Assembly: GCA_947600015.1 (NCBI GenBank)
Contig: CANQFX010000005.1
Span: 1 to 25,820 of the forward strand
From: an uncultured Bacilli bacterium
GTDB lineage: Bacteria > Bacillota_I > Bacilli_A > RF39 > UBA660
Direction: 5' to 3'
Length of the DNA stretch: 25,820 nt
Position 1 is the first letter of the stretch. Each line of letters starts with the position of its first letter. The notes beneath the pieces are model-generated. The model was not told the DNA's origin, ran no database searches, and saw only the letters and a list, made by a program, of their open reading frames with translations. A program made the position numbers and the translations under genes. Shown one piece after another: positions 1 to 8,625 of the stretch.

Positions 1-1637
1 GGGGTAAAAAAGGAGGCCGTTTATTTGTTGGTGGTACTAGGAAAGATGAGGAAAGTGCTGTAGAATGTGCGATTCGTGAGATTGCCGAAGAAACAGGATA
101 TACGGATTTAGAATTGATAGGAGAAGATTTTAAAATTGATCATCACTATTATGCGTATAACAAAGATAAATATTTTCATATTGAGGCAACACCTATTTTA
201 TTTGAGTTAAAGAGTGATAAGAGAGTTTCTCAGAATTTAGATGAAGATGAAGATTTTTGTGTTGAGTGGGTAGATAAAAAAATAATTGAAAAAGAAGTAC
301 AAGACGAATTGCATAAAAAAGCATTTGAATATGTGTTGGACCCTGGTGCTATGGTAGGAGATGGCGTTCATATTAATTCAGGATTTTTAGATGGATTAAA
401 TAAACAAGAGGCAATTGATAAAATGATTACTTGGCTTGAAGAACATCATTGTGGAAAAAAGCAAGTCAATTATAAGATGCGTGACTGGATATTTTCTCGG
501 CAAAGATTTTGGGGAGAACCAATTCCTATGATTTATTGTGAGAAGTGTGGTTGGGTGCCAATGAAGGAAGAAGATTTACCACTTTTACTACCTGATGTTG
601 CAGAATATGAGCCAACAGAGGATGGTGAAAGTCCTCTTGCAAATATTACAGAATGGGTTAATACTACTTGTCCTAAATGTGGTGGAAAAGCAAGAAGAGA
701 AACAGATACGATGCCTAATTGGGCAGGCTCTAGTTGGTATTTCTTACGTTTTATGGATGCTCATAATGAGAAAGAATTTGCCTCTTTTGATGCAATGAAA
801 TATTGGAATCGAGTAGATTGGTATAATGGTGGAATGGAACATACTGCAAGACATTTGTTATATGCGAGATTCTGGGTACAATTCTTATATAATATTGGAC
901 TTGTGCCTCATAAAGAAATGATTTGGACGAGAGTCAGTCATGGAATGGTTTTAGGTAGTGATAATGTTAAAATGAGTAAATCCAAAGGAAATGTTATTAA
1001 TCCTGATGATATCGTTCGTGAGTATGGTGCGGATACATTAAGGGTTTATGAAATGTTTATGGGAGATTATCAAATGGATGCACCATGGAGTACCGATTCT
1101 TTACGAGGTTGTAAACGTTTCTTAGACAGAGTTATTCGTTTAAGTGAGAAAATTAATGATAAAACGGGTTATACCGATGCTTTAGAAGTCATTCAAAATA
1201 AAACTATTCAAAAGGTAGAATATGATTTAACTCATATGGGGTATAATACAGCAATTTCTAGTTTGATGATTTTAACAAATGCTTATGATGATATGGATTC
1301 TATTACGAAGGAGGATTACCACTTATTATTAACACTACTTAATCCGATTGCTCCTCATATTACAGAGGAAATGAATGAAACTCTCGGATATGATCCGATT
1401 TGTAATGGTGATTGGCCTAAAGCAGACGAATCTAAAATTAAGGAAGAGGAAAAAGAAATTGCCGTTCAGGTTAATGGTAAAGTTCGAGCAACAATTAAAA
1501 TTGGAATCAATGAGACCGAGGATTCTATTAAAGAAAAAGCTTTACGTGAGGAAAATGTTGTAAGGCATATAGAGGGAAAAGAAATCGTTAAAGTGATTGT
1601 AATTAAGGGAAAAATTGTAAATATTGTTGTGAAATAG
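1..1637 (+). CDS. leuS: Leucyl-tRNA synthetase, 3' part, with inserted Nudix domain
   Basis: Class I synthetase that charges tRNA-Leu in the cytoplasm. The gene enters from the left edge; the first complete codon is at base 3, so the HIGH motif and most of the CP1 editing domain lie outside. Visible in order: a Nudix domain (about bases 3-299); re-entry to the catalytic core through GDGVHINSGFLDGL and RDWIFSRQRFWGEPIP; two CxxC pairs (Cys codons at 537, 546, 669, 678) typical of the LeuRS zinc module; the KMSKS loop at 969-983; a helical anticodon-binding domain; and a C-terminal domain containing VQVNGKVRATI. Everything after the insert aligns naturally with bacterial LeuRS as I know it. The internal ATG at 114 is not a credible start because the open frame and the Nudix box continue upstream of it. 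A strong terminator follows the stop codon. Identity is very secure; the role of the Nudix insert is unknown. Confidence 0.96.
   Translation, partial: GKKGGRLFVGGTRKDEESAVECAIREIAEETGYTDLELIGEDFKIDHHYYAYNKDKYFHIEATPILFELKSDKRVSQNLDEDEDFCVEWVDKKIIEKEVQDELHKKAFEYVLDPGAMVGDGVHINSGFLDGLNKQEAIDKMITWLEEHHCGKKQVNYKMRDWIFSRQRFWGEPIPMIYCEKCGWVPMKEEDLPLLLPDVAEYEPTEDGESPLANITEWVNTTCPKCGGKARRETDTMPNWAGSSWYFLRFMDAHNEKEFASFDAMKYWNRVDWYNGGMEHTARHLLYARFWVQFLYNIGLVPHKEMIWTRVSHGMVLGSDNVKMSKSKGNVINPDDIVREYGADTLRVYEMFMGDYQMDAPWSTDSLRGCKRFLDRVIRLSEKINDKTGYTDALEVIQNKTIQKVEYDLTHMGYNTAISSLMILTNAYDDMDSITKEDYHLLLTLLNPIAPHITEEMNETLGYDPICNGDWPKADESKIKEEEKEIAVQVNGKVRATIKIGINETEDSIKEKALREENVVRHIEGKEIVKVIVIKGKIVNIVVK
3..299 (+). 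other. Nudix hydrolase-like domain inside LeuRS
   Basis: Translated in the leuS frame, bases 33-101 fit the Nudix signature GX5EX7REUXEEXGU exactly: GTRKDEE, seven residues, then REIAEETGY. The catalytic-helix glutamates are all present. It is preceded by a short strand (GRLFVGG) and followed by beta-rich sequence and VEWVDKKIIEKEV, a typical Nudix C-terminal strand and helix. The domain sits at the C-terminal exit of the CP1 insertion, directly before the LeuRS GDG...INSGF segment. Substrate cannot be read from sequence. Confidence 0.88.
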
Positions 1638-1653
1638 ATAAAAACATTGTTGT

Positions 1654-1692
1654 GCATTAAGTAAAAATTGTTGCTTAATGCTTTTTATTTTT
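1654..1692 (+). terminator. Rho-independent terminator of leuS
   Basis: A perfect 8-bp stem, GCATTAAG (1654-1661) with CTTAATGC (1674-1681), is followed at once by a run of T broken by single A bases. It lies 17 bases after the leuS stop and separates leuS from the surface operon. Confidence 0.85.
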
Positions 1693-1807
1693 ATAAGAAT
1701 GATATTTAGAAGTAAAGAAGAATTATAAAAAATGAAATTAAAATTGTATGCTATTTACATCCCCTTTAATTGTCTACTTTAAGTTTATCAGTGCATTTCC
1801 TTTTTAT

Positions 1808-1836
1808 TTGACAAATACTGGGGGAGGGGGTATAAT
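1808..1836 (+). promoter_or_regulatory. G-rich-spacer promoter of the surface operon (P1)
   Basis: Perfect -35 TTGACA (1808-1813) and perfect -10 TATAAT (1831-1836) with a 17-nt spacer. The spacer ends in GGGGGAGGGGG (1820-1830), directly abutting the -10. The same design is found at 23721 and 24758, where the G tract is uninterrupted. A leader of about 45 bases follows, with an AAAGGGA ribosome-binding site upstream of the ATG at 1888. The single A splits the tract into two G5 runs, so slippage should be less frequent than in the other two. Confidence 0.85.
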
Positions 1837-1887
1837 GAAAACGAAAATAGAAACAATAGTTAGGAAGATAGAGAAAGGGATTTATCT

Positions 1888-4800
1888 ATGAGAAAGCAGA
1901 ATAGCAAAATAAGAGCAAATGTTTCAAAAGTGATAGATAAAATAAAAGAATTACCAATTCGTATACAACTTGGTTATTTGATGGTTATATTTGCTAGTTT
2001 TGCTTTGCTATTTTCTCTTTTTGCTAAACAAACTTTTGGTGCTACTACTACATTAGATGGATTTCCTATAGAAATTGCAACTGAACATGAGTCTGGTAAG
2101 GATAATATTTCAACGACGAGAGCAGCTGATAATAAAAGTGGTACTATTACGTACCCTTCTTCTCAATATGGATATGTAAAGTATAAAATAAGTGGATTGA
2201 CTCCCCAAAAGGTATATAAAGTAAGTGCTCGTATTACTACGAATGCTAATTTTTCTTTTTCTTCTGATCATAATGAATGGGGAGCAGTTTTAGGAGTTCG
2301 TAGTTTTGAAGATTCTGTTAGTTATTCAAAATATCATTATAATTATAGTTGGTCTGATACGATTAGAGAAGCAAATTCCTATAAAAATGTTGATTTATAT
2401 TTGGTTGCTAATATGGAAGGTAAAGCAGAAATTTATATTGGAACACCACAATCTGGAAAAGATGATACAAAGATTAAGGGAATGATTGGTTATTCTAATT
2501 TAACTATATCTACTCCTTCTAGTTCAGATATCACAACATTTACTTCCAATAATAATCATATAAAATTGATTGTTAGAACAAGTGAGTATAACACATTGAC
2601 TACGAACGAAAAAAATAAGGTAAGTTCTTTTGTTAACTTAGCAGATGGTATTTATGGGCAATTAGCTTATTTGTTTGGAGCAGCAGGGAACAAATATTTA
2701 TATCCTTTTGAAAATAAACCAATTATGTTAATATTTACGAATTCTATTTCTTTATACCAAGGTGCTTTAGCTGGTTATCCTATTTATTTTAAACAAACGA
2801 TGGGAGGATCTCCTTCATCGCCTACCTATTCGAAAGAGAGTCGCTTTGTTAACTATATGAAGACTTATGCATCAACAGGTCAGATACCAGATACTCTTGT
2901 TCATGAAATGTCTCATGTTTTTCATGGTGTTCTTTATAGTTCAGATAATACTTATCAAACAAATATAAATCGATATGCATTTAGTATGGAAACGGTTGCA
3001 GAAATAGGTAAAATGTATTTAATGGGTAATTCACAAATTTCTTATTCTAATACCTCTGAGCAACAAGAATTAAAGGCATATCAAGATAGTATAGGAAATG
3101 TTTCTAATCGTACTTGGAATGATTATAATTTTGAAACTCCTTTTATGCAAACTAAAAATAGTGCGGGAAACATAGATTGGGAGGCATTTCGCAAAACTTT
3201 TGCTTGGTTTAATAATTTAAGTAACGACCAGGTAAAAGAATATATTAATAGCGATTTAGATAGAATGGTTTGGTTTATTAAGAAACTTTCGCAAAATGCT
3301 AGTAGTGGTTATACTAATATTTTGGATGTATTGAAAGGTAAAAAGGGGAATGGGGTGCAATTAGATTCAGGACTATTAGACTATATTTTTTCACATTATA
3401 ATTTTAAAAAACATTCAACTTATGGTAGTGTAACGGGGGATGACAAGATTCAATTAGGGGAAACAAAAAAATACTCTTGGTCAATTAAGAGTTCAGATGG
3501 AACTGCGGCTACTTCTTCTGCTATTGTATTCACTAGTACAAGTCCGGATGTTGCAACGGTAGATGATTTTGGTTATGTAACTGCAAAGAAAAAGGGAACG
3601 ACTACCATTCAAGCTTCTTCTATCTTTCAGAGTGGTAGTGGTGGAAAAACAATAGAAGTAACAGATGATGTAACAGTTCGATTTGTTACTCGTTATGGAG
3701 GTAAAGTACCAGATGGACAATCTATAACCGTTCCTAGAGGTACTGCAATTACATTACCAGACTGCGTATTAGAAGGGAATACTTTTGTAGGTTGGTATAC
3801 TGATTGGGATTTAAATACGGCAGAATATACTAATTTTATAGGAGGAAAGGGTAGTCAATATACTGTAACAAAAGATATTTCTTTAGAACCTAAGTTTCAA
3901 TATGAAGTGCATTTGAATTATAATGGTGCTCAAGAAAATGGAATAAAATATGTCCAGTGTGGTAAAACTGTAACACAACCTACTGATCCAACTTGGACGG
4001 GATATACTTTTACAGGTTGGTATACGAATTCTTCATTAACAACAAAATATAATTTTAGTAGTACTACTTGTGGAGAAAAAACACTATATGCAGGTTGGAC
4101 TCCTAAGAAGTATACACTTACCTTTAATATGAATGGCGGAGGAACTGCAAAAAGCGTATCCATTGCTTATAATACAACAATTACTCCTATTAATAATCCG
4201 ACTAGGACAGGATATACTTTTACAGGTTGGTGTGAGGATGCTAACTGTACTAGAAAATATACATTTGGGAAAATGCCCGCAAGGAGTTTTACTTTGTATG
4301 CAGGTTGGGCGCTACAATCTTTGCAAGTGAAATTTGATTCTCGAGGTGGAAGCAAAGTATCTGAACAAACTGTTTCTTATGGTGGATATATTGAGGAACC
4401 TCCGGATCCCACGGTAAGGTGTTTTGATTTTGTTGGTTGGTATGATCAAAATAGTTCTTCTCATACTCGTTTCAATTTCAACTCAACTCCAATATATCAG
4501 GATATGACTCTTTATGCAGAGTGGATGATACAAGAATATAATGTCACTTTTAATAGTAAAGGTGGTAGTTATGTTCCTAATCAAGTATTAGAATGTGATA
4601 ATTATGTTTTTCAACCAGATCCCCCTACAAAAAAAGGTTATGTGTTTGCTGGTTGGTATACAAGTGAAACATATTCAACAAAATGGGATTTTAAGAATCA
4701 AAAGGTATCTAGTGATGTCACTTTATATGCAAAATGGAATGTGGAAAATCAATATACAATTACTTTTGATAGTATGGGAGGTAGTTTTGTAGATTCCATT

Positions 4801-7710
4801 GTTGCTACTGCTGGAGAATCTATAAGTAAACCTAATGTTACTCCGACTAAGACAGGATATACTTTTGCTGGTTGGTATGAGGATCAAACTTATCAAAAAG
4901 AGTATACATTTAATACTATGCCCGCAAGAAGTTTTACGTTATATGCGAAATGGGAAGCGATTGATTATACGATTACCTTTAATAGTAAAGGTGGAAGTAG
5001 TGTTTCACCAATGAAAAAGCATTATGAAGATTTAATTGAAGCACCAACTCCACCAACAAAAACTGGGTATGATTTTGCTGGTTGGTATGAAGAAGAAAGC
5101 TATACTCATCTTTATACATTTAATAAAATGCCCGCAAAAAGTTTTACGTTATATGCGAAATGGGAAGCAATTGATTATACAATTACCTTTAATAGTAAAG
5201 GTGGAAGTAGTGTTTCATCAATGAAAAAACATTATGAAGATTTAATTGAAGCACCAACTCCACCAACAAAAACTGGGTATGATTTTGCTGGTTGGTATGA
5301 AGAAGAAAGCTATACTCATCTTTATACATTTAATAAAATGCCCGCAAAAAGTTTTACGTTATATGCGAAGTGGGAAGCTAAAGAATATACGATTACTTTT
5401 GATAGTAATGATGGAGACTTAGTACCAAGTATTACGGCAAAGTATGGAGAGACAATTACAAAGCCAAAAAATCCAACGAGAGAGGGGTTTGAATTTGTAG
5501 GATGGTATAAGGATGAAAACTTAACACAATTATATACATTTAAGACGATGCCTGCAGAGAACTTTACATTATATGCCAAATGGAAGAGTGCAAATCAAAG
5601 TGTAATCCATTTTAATAGTAGAGGTGGAAGTAGTGTAGAAGATATTATAGGTGACGTTGGTTCAAAGGTAGAAGAACCAAACCCGAAACCAACGAAAAAA
5701 GGTTGTTCTTTTGCCGGATGGTATCGAGATGTTAATTTTGAAGAAGAGTATCAATTTGATGTGATGCCAGATCAAGATATTACTCTTTATGCTAAATGGA
5801 TTAAAAATCTTTATACAATTACTTTCCATAGTAATGGTGGAAGTGATGTGTCAAATATTACGAAAGAATATGATGAAAAGATTACGAAACCAGAGAATCC
5901 AACGAAAGAAGGATATGAATTTGCTGGTTGGTATTTAAGTGATGCTATGATGGAAGAATATTCTTTTGATAGAATGCCTGCAGAAAATATTGATTTGTAT
6001 GCGAAATGGGAAGCTAGAGAATATACAATTACTTTTTATGTGAATGGTGGAAGTGATATAGATGTTATGCATGTTCGTTATGGGGAGGTAATCACAAAAC
6101 CAAAAAGTCCAACAAAAGAAGGAAATCGCTTTTTAGGATGGTATCAAGATGGGGATCTTCAGGATGAATTTATTTTTGAAACGATGCCAGCACATGATCT
6201 TTCTTTATATGCCAAATGGGAAGTACAACAATATACCATTACCTTTGATTCTAATGATGGAACTGCGGTCGATAGCATTACTGCATTCTATGGTGACAAA
6301 GTAACAGAACCAATTCCTCCCAAAAGAGATGGTTATGGTTTTGTAGGCTGGTATTTAGATTCTGATCTTCAAAAACCATATACTTTTGGTATTATGCCAG
6401 CAGAAAACTTTACGTTATATGCGAAATGGAGACGCGGGATTTTTACAGTAAGTTTTAATAGTAATGGTGGAACTCCAGTGGGAAATGTTATTGTGGAATA
6501 TGGTGAAATGATTTCAGCTCCTGCTATTCCACAAAAAGAGGGATATTTATTTTTAGGATGGTATAAGGATGAGGAATTAAAGAATGAATTTACATTTAAT
6601 AATATGATTGAAGAAGATTTAGTTCTTTATGCTAGATGGATTAAAAACACTTATACTATTACATTTCAAACAAATGGTGGTAGTTTAATTTCAACTATTC
6701 AAAAAAAATATGGTGACGAGATAGAAGCACCTAAAAATCCAACAAGAGCAGGATATACTTTTGCTGGTTGGTATACAGATGAAGCATTTACGAATATGTT
6801 TTCCTTTACTACTATGCCAAGCCATAATGTTTTCCTTTATGCAAAATGGAATCAAGATCACAGTGTTCCTTCAAAGACTACAAAATATACAATTACTTTT
6901 GATAGTATGGGTGGTAGTAAAGTGGTTAGTATTGTAGCTAGTTATCAAACTCTACTAACAGAGCCAACTCCACCAACGAAAGCAGGATATACTTTTGCTG
7001 GGTGGTACCAAGATAAGAAATTTAGTAAGCGTTTTATGTTTACAACTATGCCAAAACAGAATATCACTTTATATGCTAGATGGATAGATGAGCAATATAC
7101 CATTAGTTTTAATAGTAATGGTGGAAGTAGTGTAGATTCTATTGTTCAAAGTTATCAGGCGAATATTAAAGAGCCAACTCCACCAACGAAAGCAGGATAT
7201 ACTTTTGCTGGTTGGTATATTGATAAAGACTTAAAAAAAGAATATGTATTTGATAAGATGCCTAAACAAAATATAATATTATATGCTAAATGGGAAGAAG
7301 AAGTAATTGCTCTTCCTGAGGAGGATGGATATATTATATTAGAAGAATTAATGACAAGTTATAGTCCAACAAATTATAAATCTCAATTGAAATTACCAGA
7401 GAGTTATATAGTTAAAATTACTTATAATGATAAGGAATTACAACCGACGGATTTAATCCCAACAGGAGCACTTAGTAGATTTTATATAGGAGAAAAAGAA
7501 GTTGCAAAACATATTAATATTGTAATGGGAGATACAACAAAAGATGGTAATATTAATCGTGATGATATTAAAGAGATTGCTCTTTATTTACTAAATGGAG
7601 ATGGTTTAAAAGAAGATATTCAACAATTAGCTGCGGATTGTAAAAAGGATAAGAAAGTACGATTAAGTGATATTGTAACGATTTATGAAAAAATGGAGGG
7701 ATTAAGATGA
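1888..7710 (+). CDS. Giant surface protein: HExxH domain, Big2, 17 InlB repeats, dockerin
   Basis: 1940 residues. A basic N-terminus is followed by a hydrophobic segment (about 28-46, signal or anchor). The ectodomain has a zinc-metallopeptidase-like signature, HEMSH at 339-343, with candidate third-ligand glutamates at 368 and 372 in METVAEIG, the spacing of gluzincins (resembles M9/M60 in layout; family not assignable by eye). Next comes a Big2-like domain (about 517-595, SPDVATVDDFGYVTAKKKGT), then about 17 InlB/Flg_new B-repeats of about 70 residues (597-1805; GYTFAGWY and TLYAKW hallmarks). Near the C-terminus is a dockerin-like pair of EF-hand loops: GDTTKDGNINRDD at 1881 and ADCKKDKKVRLSD at 1916, the second degenerate. 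There is no LPXTG motif. The stop overlaps the next gene by ATGA, indicating translational coupling. Start chosen for the upstream AAAGGGA and promoter P1. Domain calls for repeats and dockerin are firm; protease activity is inferred. Confidence 0.9.
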   Translation: MRKQNSKIRANVSKVIDKIKELPIRIQLGYLMVIFASFALLFSLFAKQTFGATTTLDGFPIEIATEHESGKDNISTTRAADNKSGTITYPSSQYGYVKYKISGLTPQKVYKVSARITTNANFSFSSDHNEWGAVLGVRSFEDSVSYSKYHYNYSWSDTIREANSYKNVDLYLVANMEGKAEIYIGTPQSGKDDTKIKGMIGYSNLTISTPSSSDITTFTSNNNHIKLIVRTSEYNTLTTNEKNKVSSFVNLADGIYGQLAYLFGAAGNKYLYPFENKPIMLIFTNSISLYQGALAGYPIYFKQTMGGSPSSPTYSKESRFVNYMKTYASTGQIPDTLVHEMSHVFHGVLYSSDNTYQTNINRYAFSMETVAEIGKMYLMGNSQISYSNTSEQQELKAYQDSIGNVSNRTWNDYNFETPFMQTKNSAGNIDWEAFRKTFAWFNNLSNDQVKEYINSDLDRMVWFIKKLSQNASSGYTNILDVLKGKKGNGVQLDSGLLDYIFSHYNFKKHSTYGSVTGDDKIQLGETKKYSWSIKSSDGTAATSSAIVFTSTSPDVATVDDFGYVTAKKKGTTTIQASSIFQSGSGGKTIEVTDDVTVRFVTRYGGKVPDGQSITVPRGTAITLPDCVLEGNTFVGWYTDWDLNTAEYTNFIGGKGSQYTVTKDISLEPKFQYEVHLNYNGAQENGIKYVQCGKTVTQPTDPTWTGYTFTGWYTNSSLTTKYNFSSTTCGEKTLYAGWTPKKYTLTFNMNGGGTAKSVSIAYNTTITPINNPTRTGYTFTGWCEDANCTRKYTFGKMPARSFTLYAGWALQSLQVKFDSRGGSKVSEQTVSYGGYIEEPPDPTVRCFDFVGWYDQNSSSHTRFNFNSTPIYQDMTLYAEWMIQEYNVTFNSKGGSYVPNQVLECDNYVFQPDPPTKKGYVFAGWYTSETYSTKWDFKNQKVSSDVTLYAKWNVENQYTITFDSMGGSFVDSIVATAGESISKPNVTPTKTGYTFAGWYEDQTYQKEYTFNTMPARSFTLYAKWEAIDYTITFNSKGGSSVSPMKKHYEDLIEAPTPPTKTGYDFAGWYEEESYTHLYTFNKMPAKSFTLYAKWEAIDYTITFNSKGGSSVSSMKKHYEDLIEAPTPPTKTGYDFAGWYEEESYTHLYTFNKMPAKSFTLYAKWEAKEYTITFDSNDGDLVPSITAKYGETITKPKNPTREGFEFVGWYKDENLTQLYTFKTMPAENFTLYAKWKSANQSVIHFNSRGGSSVEDIIGDVGSKVEEPNPKPTKKGCSFAGWYRDVNFEEEYQFDVMPDQDITLYAKWIKNLYTITFHSNGGSDVSNITKEYDEKITKPENPTKEGYEFAGWYLSDAMMEEYSFDRMPAENIDLYAKWEAREYTITFYVNGGSDIDVMHVRYGEVITKPKSPTKEGNRFLGWYQDGDLQDEFIFETMPAHDLSLYAKWEVQQYTITFDSNDGTAVDSITAFYGDKVTEPIPPKRDGYGFVGWYLDSDLQKPYTFGIMPAENFTLYAKWRRGIFTVSFNSNGGTPVGNVIVEYGEMISAPAIPQKEGYLFLGWYKDEELKNEFTFNNMIEEDLVLYARWIKNTYTITFQTNGGSLISTIQKKYGDEIEAPKNPTRAGYTFAGWYTDEAFTNMFSFTTMPSHNVFLYAKWNQDHSVPSKTTKYTITFDSMGGSKVVSIVASYQTLLTEPTPPTKAGYTFAGWYQDKKFSKRFMFTTMPKQNITLYARWIDEQYTISFNSNGGSSVDSIVQSYQANIKEPTPPTKAGYTFAGWYIDKDLKKEYVFDKMPKQNIILYAKWEEEVIALPEEDGYIILEELMTSYSPTNYKSQLKLPESYIVKITYNDKELQPTDLIPTGALSRFYIGEKEVAKHINIVMGDTTKDGNINRDDIKEIALYLLNGDGLKEDIQQLAADCKKDKKVRLSDIVTIYEKMEGLR
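3676..7302 (+). repeat. Array of about 17 InlB-type (Flg_new) repeats
   Basis: Tandem coding repeats of roughly 210 bases (about 70 residues) with the pattern YTITFNSNGGS...EP..PTK.GY.FAGWY......YTF..MP..N.TLYAKW. The first unit is atypical, the rest canonical. One unit carries an eight-residue insert (QDHSVPSK region, near 6850). These repeats form an elongated stalk in InlB-like proteins. Confidence 0.92.
4963..5382 (+). repeat. Near-identical 210-bp tandem duplication within the InlB array
   Basis: Units 4963-5172 and 5173-5382 differ by only a handful of bases (for example caccaatg versus catcaatg, and aagcat versus aaacat), whereas other units differ at many codons. The period is exactly 210 bp, so the frame is kept. 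This points to a recent duplication or gene conversion inside the array. Confidence 0.92.
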
Positions 7711-8240
7711 AGCGTGGAATGATTTTATTTTTCCTTATTCTTTTTCTATCTCCTTTTTCTGTATTTGCTGCTAACACATCTATCAATGGAGATTGCAAAG
7801 AAATGGATGGGGAGTTAGAGTGTAAACTTTATCTAAATACCACACGTCAAAATGTAAAGGCAATTTCTTATTTATATCATGATTTAGATGTGGTTTCTTT
7901 TACTCCTAGTAATCGATGGGATTTAGACGAATCTCGTAATGAAGGGGTTCTTCTTGTAACAAAACAGTCTTTAGAAAAGGGAAAGATTTTAATTGGAACT
8001 TTACTCTTCAATCAGGAGGATATAAAAGATTCTATTTCTGTTCGAGAAATGAGTTTAAGTTATACATGTAAAGATACTTATTGTGATGATGAGATAGGGA
8101 ACATGGAAATTCCTCTTACCATTGCTGGAGAAAAAGTAGAAAAATCAAATAATTATTTATTCTATTATTTGGGTGGAGGAATTTTCCTTTTCATTATCAT
8201 TTTCATCATTATTATAAAGAAAAGTAAGAAATCTAGTTAA
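7707..8240 (+). CDS. Membrane-anchored cohesin-like surface protein
   Basis: 177 residues: an N-terminal signal peptide (hydrophobic to about residue 20, then VFAANTS), an exported domain of about 120 residues, and a C-terminal membrane span (about 150-170) ending in the basic tail KKSKKSS. The exported domain has the flavour of a cohesin or related beta-sandwich: CKLYLNT, then VKAISYLYHDLDVVSFTPS, then GKILIGTLLFN, recalling the cohesin pattern of a YD..VL strand and a later G.L..L.F strand. The two cysteines in SYTCKDTYCDD may form a disulphide. The start overlaps the stop of the dockerin-bearing gene (ATGA), so the two are almost certainly co-translated. A membrane cohesin beside a dockerin suggests non-covalent anchoring. 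The topology is clear; the cohesin call is inference from pattern only. Confidence 0.72.
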   Translation: MKRGMILFFLILFLSPFSVFAANTSINGDCKEMDGELECKLYLNTTRQNVKAISYLYHDLDVVSFTPSNRWDLDESRNEGVLLVTKQSLEKGKILIGTLLFNQEDIKDSISVREMSLSYTCKDTYCDDEIGNMEIPLTIAGEKVEKSNNYLFYYLGGGIFLFIIIFIIIIKKSKKSS

Positions 8241-8321
8241 GGTTTTATTTTAAGATGAATATGTTCCTATTTTTCAACAATTTTTGTGGAAAAAAAGTTT
8301 TATATTCTTTTTGGTGATCAT

Positions 8322-8492
8322 ATGAAAGTTAAAATATTTGATTTTGAGGACGAAAAAGATTTAGAATCAGAAGTAAATTCTTTTTTAGAAGACTTAGATG
8401 GAGAAGTTATGGATATTAAATATCAAGTAAGTGTTGGTATTTTTAGTGAGGAGCAAGTATTTTGTTTTTCAGCAATGATTGTGTATTATTAG
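8322..8492 (+). CDS. Cse60-like small protein
   Basis: 56 residues beginning MKVKIFDFEDEKDLESEVN and containing IDIKYQV-like (MDIKYQVSVG) and C-terminal FCFSAMIVYY segments. This matches my memory of the Bacillus sporulation protein Cse60 family (short proteins of about 60 residues with KVK.FDE..EKDLE..IN.FL and a C-terminal FSA.I.Y). I chose the ATG at 8322, which has a GGTGATC ribosome-binding site, rather than the upstream GTG at 8286, which lacks one. Sporulation itself cannot be inferred from this gene alone, since the family is also found where its role is untested. A terminator follows. Confidence 0.75.
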   Translation: MKVKIFDFEDEKDLESEVNSFLEDLDGEVMDIKYQVSVGIFSEEQVFCFSAMIVYY

Positions 8493-8587
8493 AAGATTTC
8501 TTTTTCAATAAAATTCTGTGAATTTTAGGCTAAATACTGTTTTATACAATTTATTTAATTTATTAAATTGATTTTAATTTTAAAATG

Positions 8588-8625
8588 GAAGCAAAGCGAT
8601 TAGAAGTTTTGCTTCTCTTGTTTTT
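8588..8625 (+). terminator. Rho-independent terminator after the Cse60-like gene
   Basis: GAAGCAAA (8588-8595) pairs perfectly with TTTGCTTC (8608-8615) across a 12-nt loop, followed by TCTTGTTTTTC. It lies 95 bases after the stop. Confidence 0.7.

Noticed and set aside
114..1637. Treating the ATG at 114 as the start of a shorter LeuRS
   Set aside because: The frame stays open to the left edge and encodes a complete Nudix box and LeuRS context, so the gene simply begins outside the window.
3493..5579. Antisense and out-of-frame reading frames within the InlB-repeat gene
   Set aside because: They are shadows created by the repetitive, AT-rich coding sequence, with no ribosome-binding sites and no recognisable products.
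3676..7302. CRISPR-like array
   Set aside because: The periodicity of about 210 bases is coding and translates to InlB B-repeats; there are no short identical repeats with unique spacers.
7500..7710. LPXTG sortase signal at the end of the giant surface protein
   Set aside because: No LPXTG, hydrophobic span or basic tail is present; the C-terminus is dockerin-like instead.
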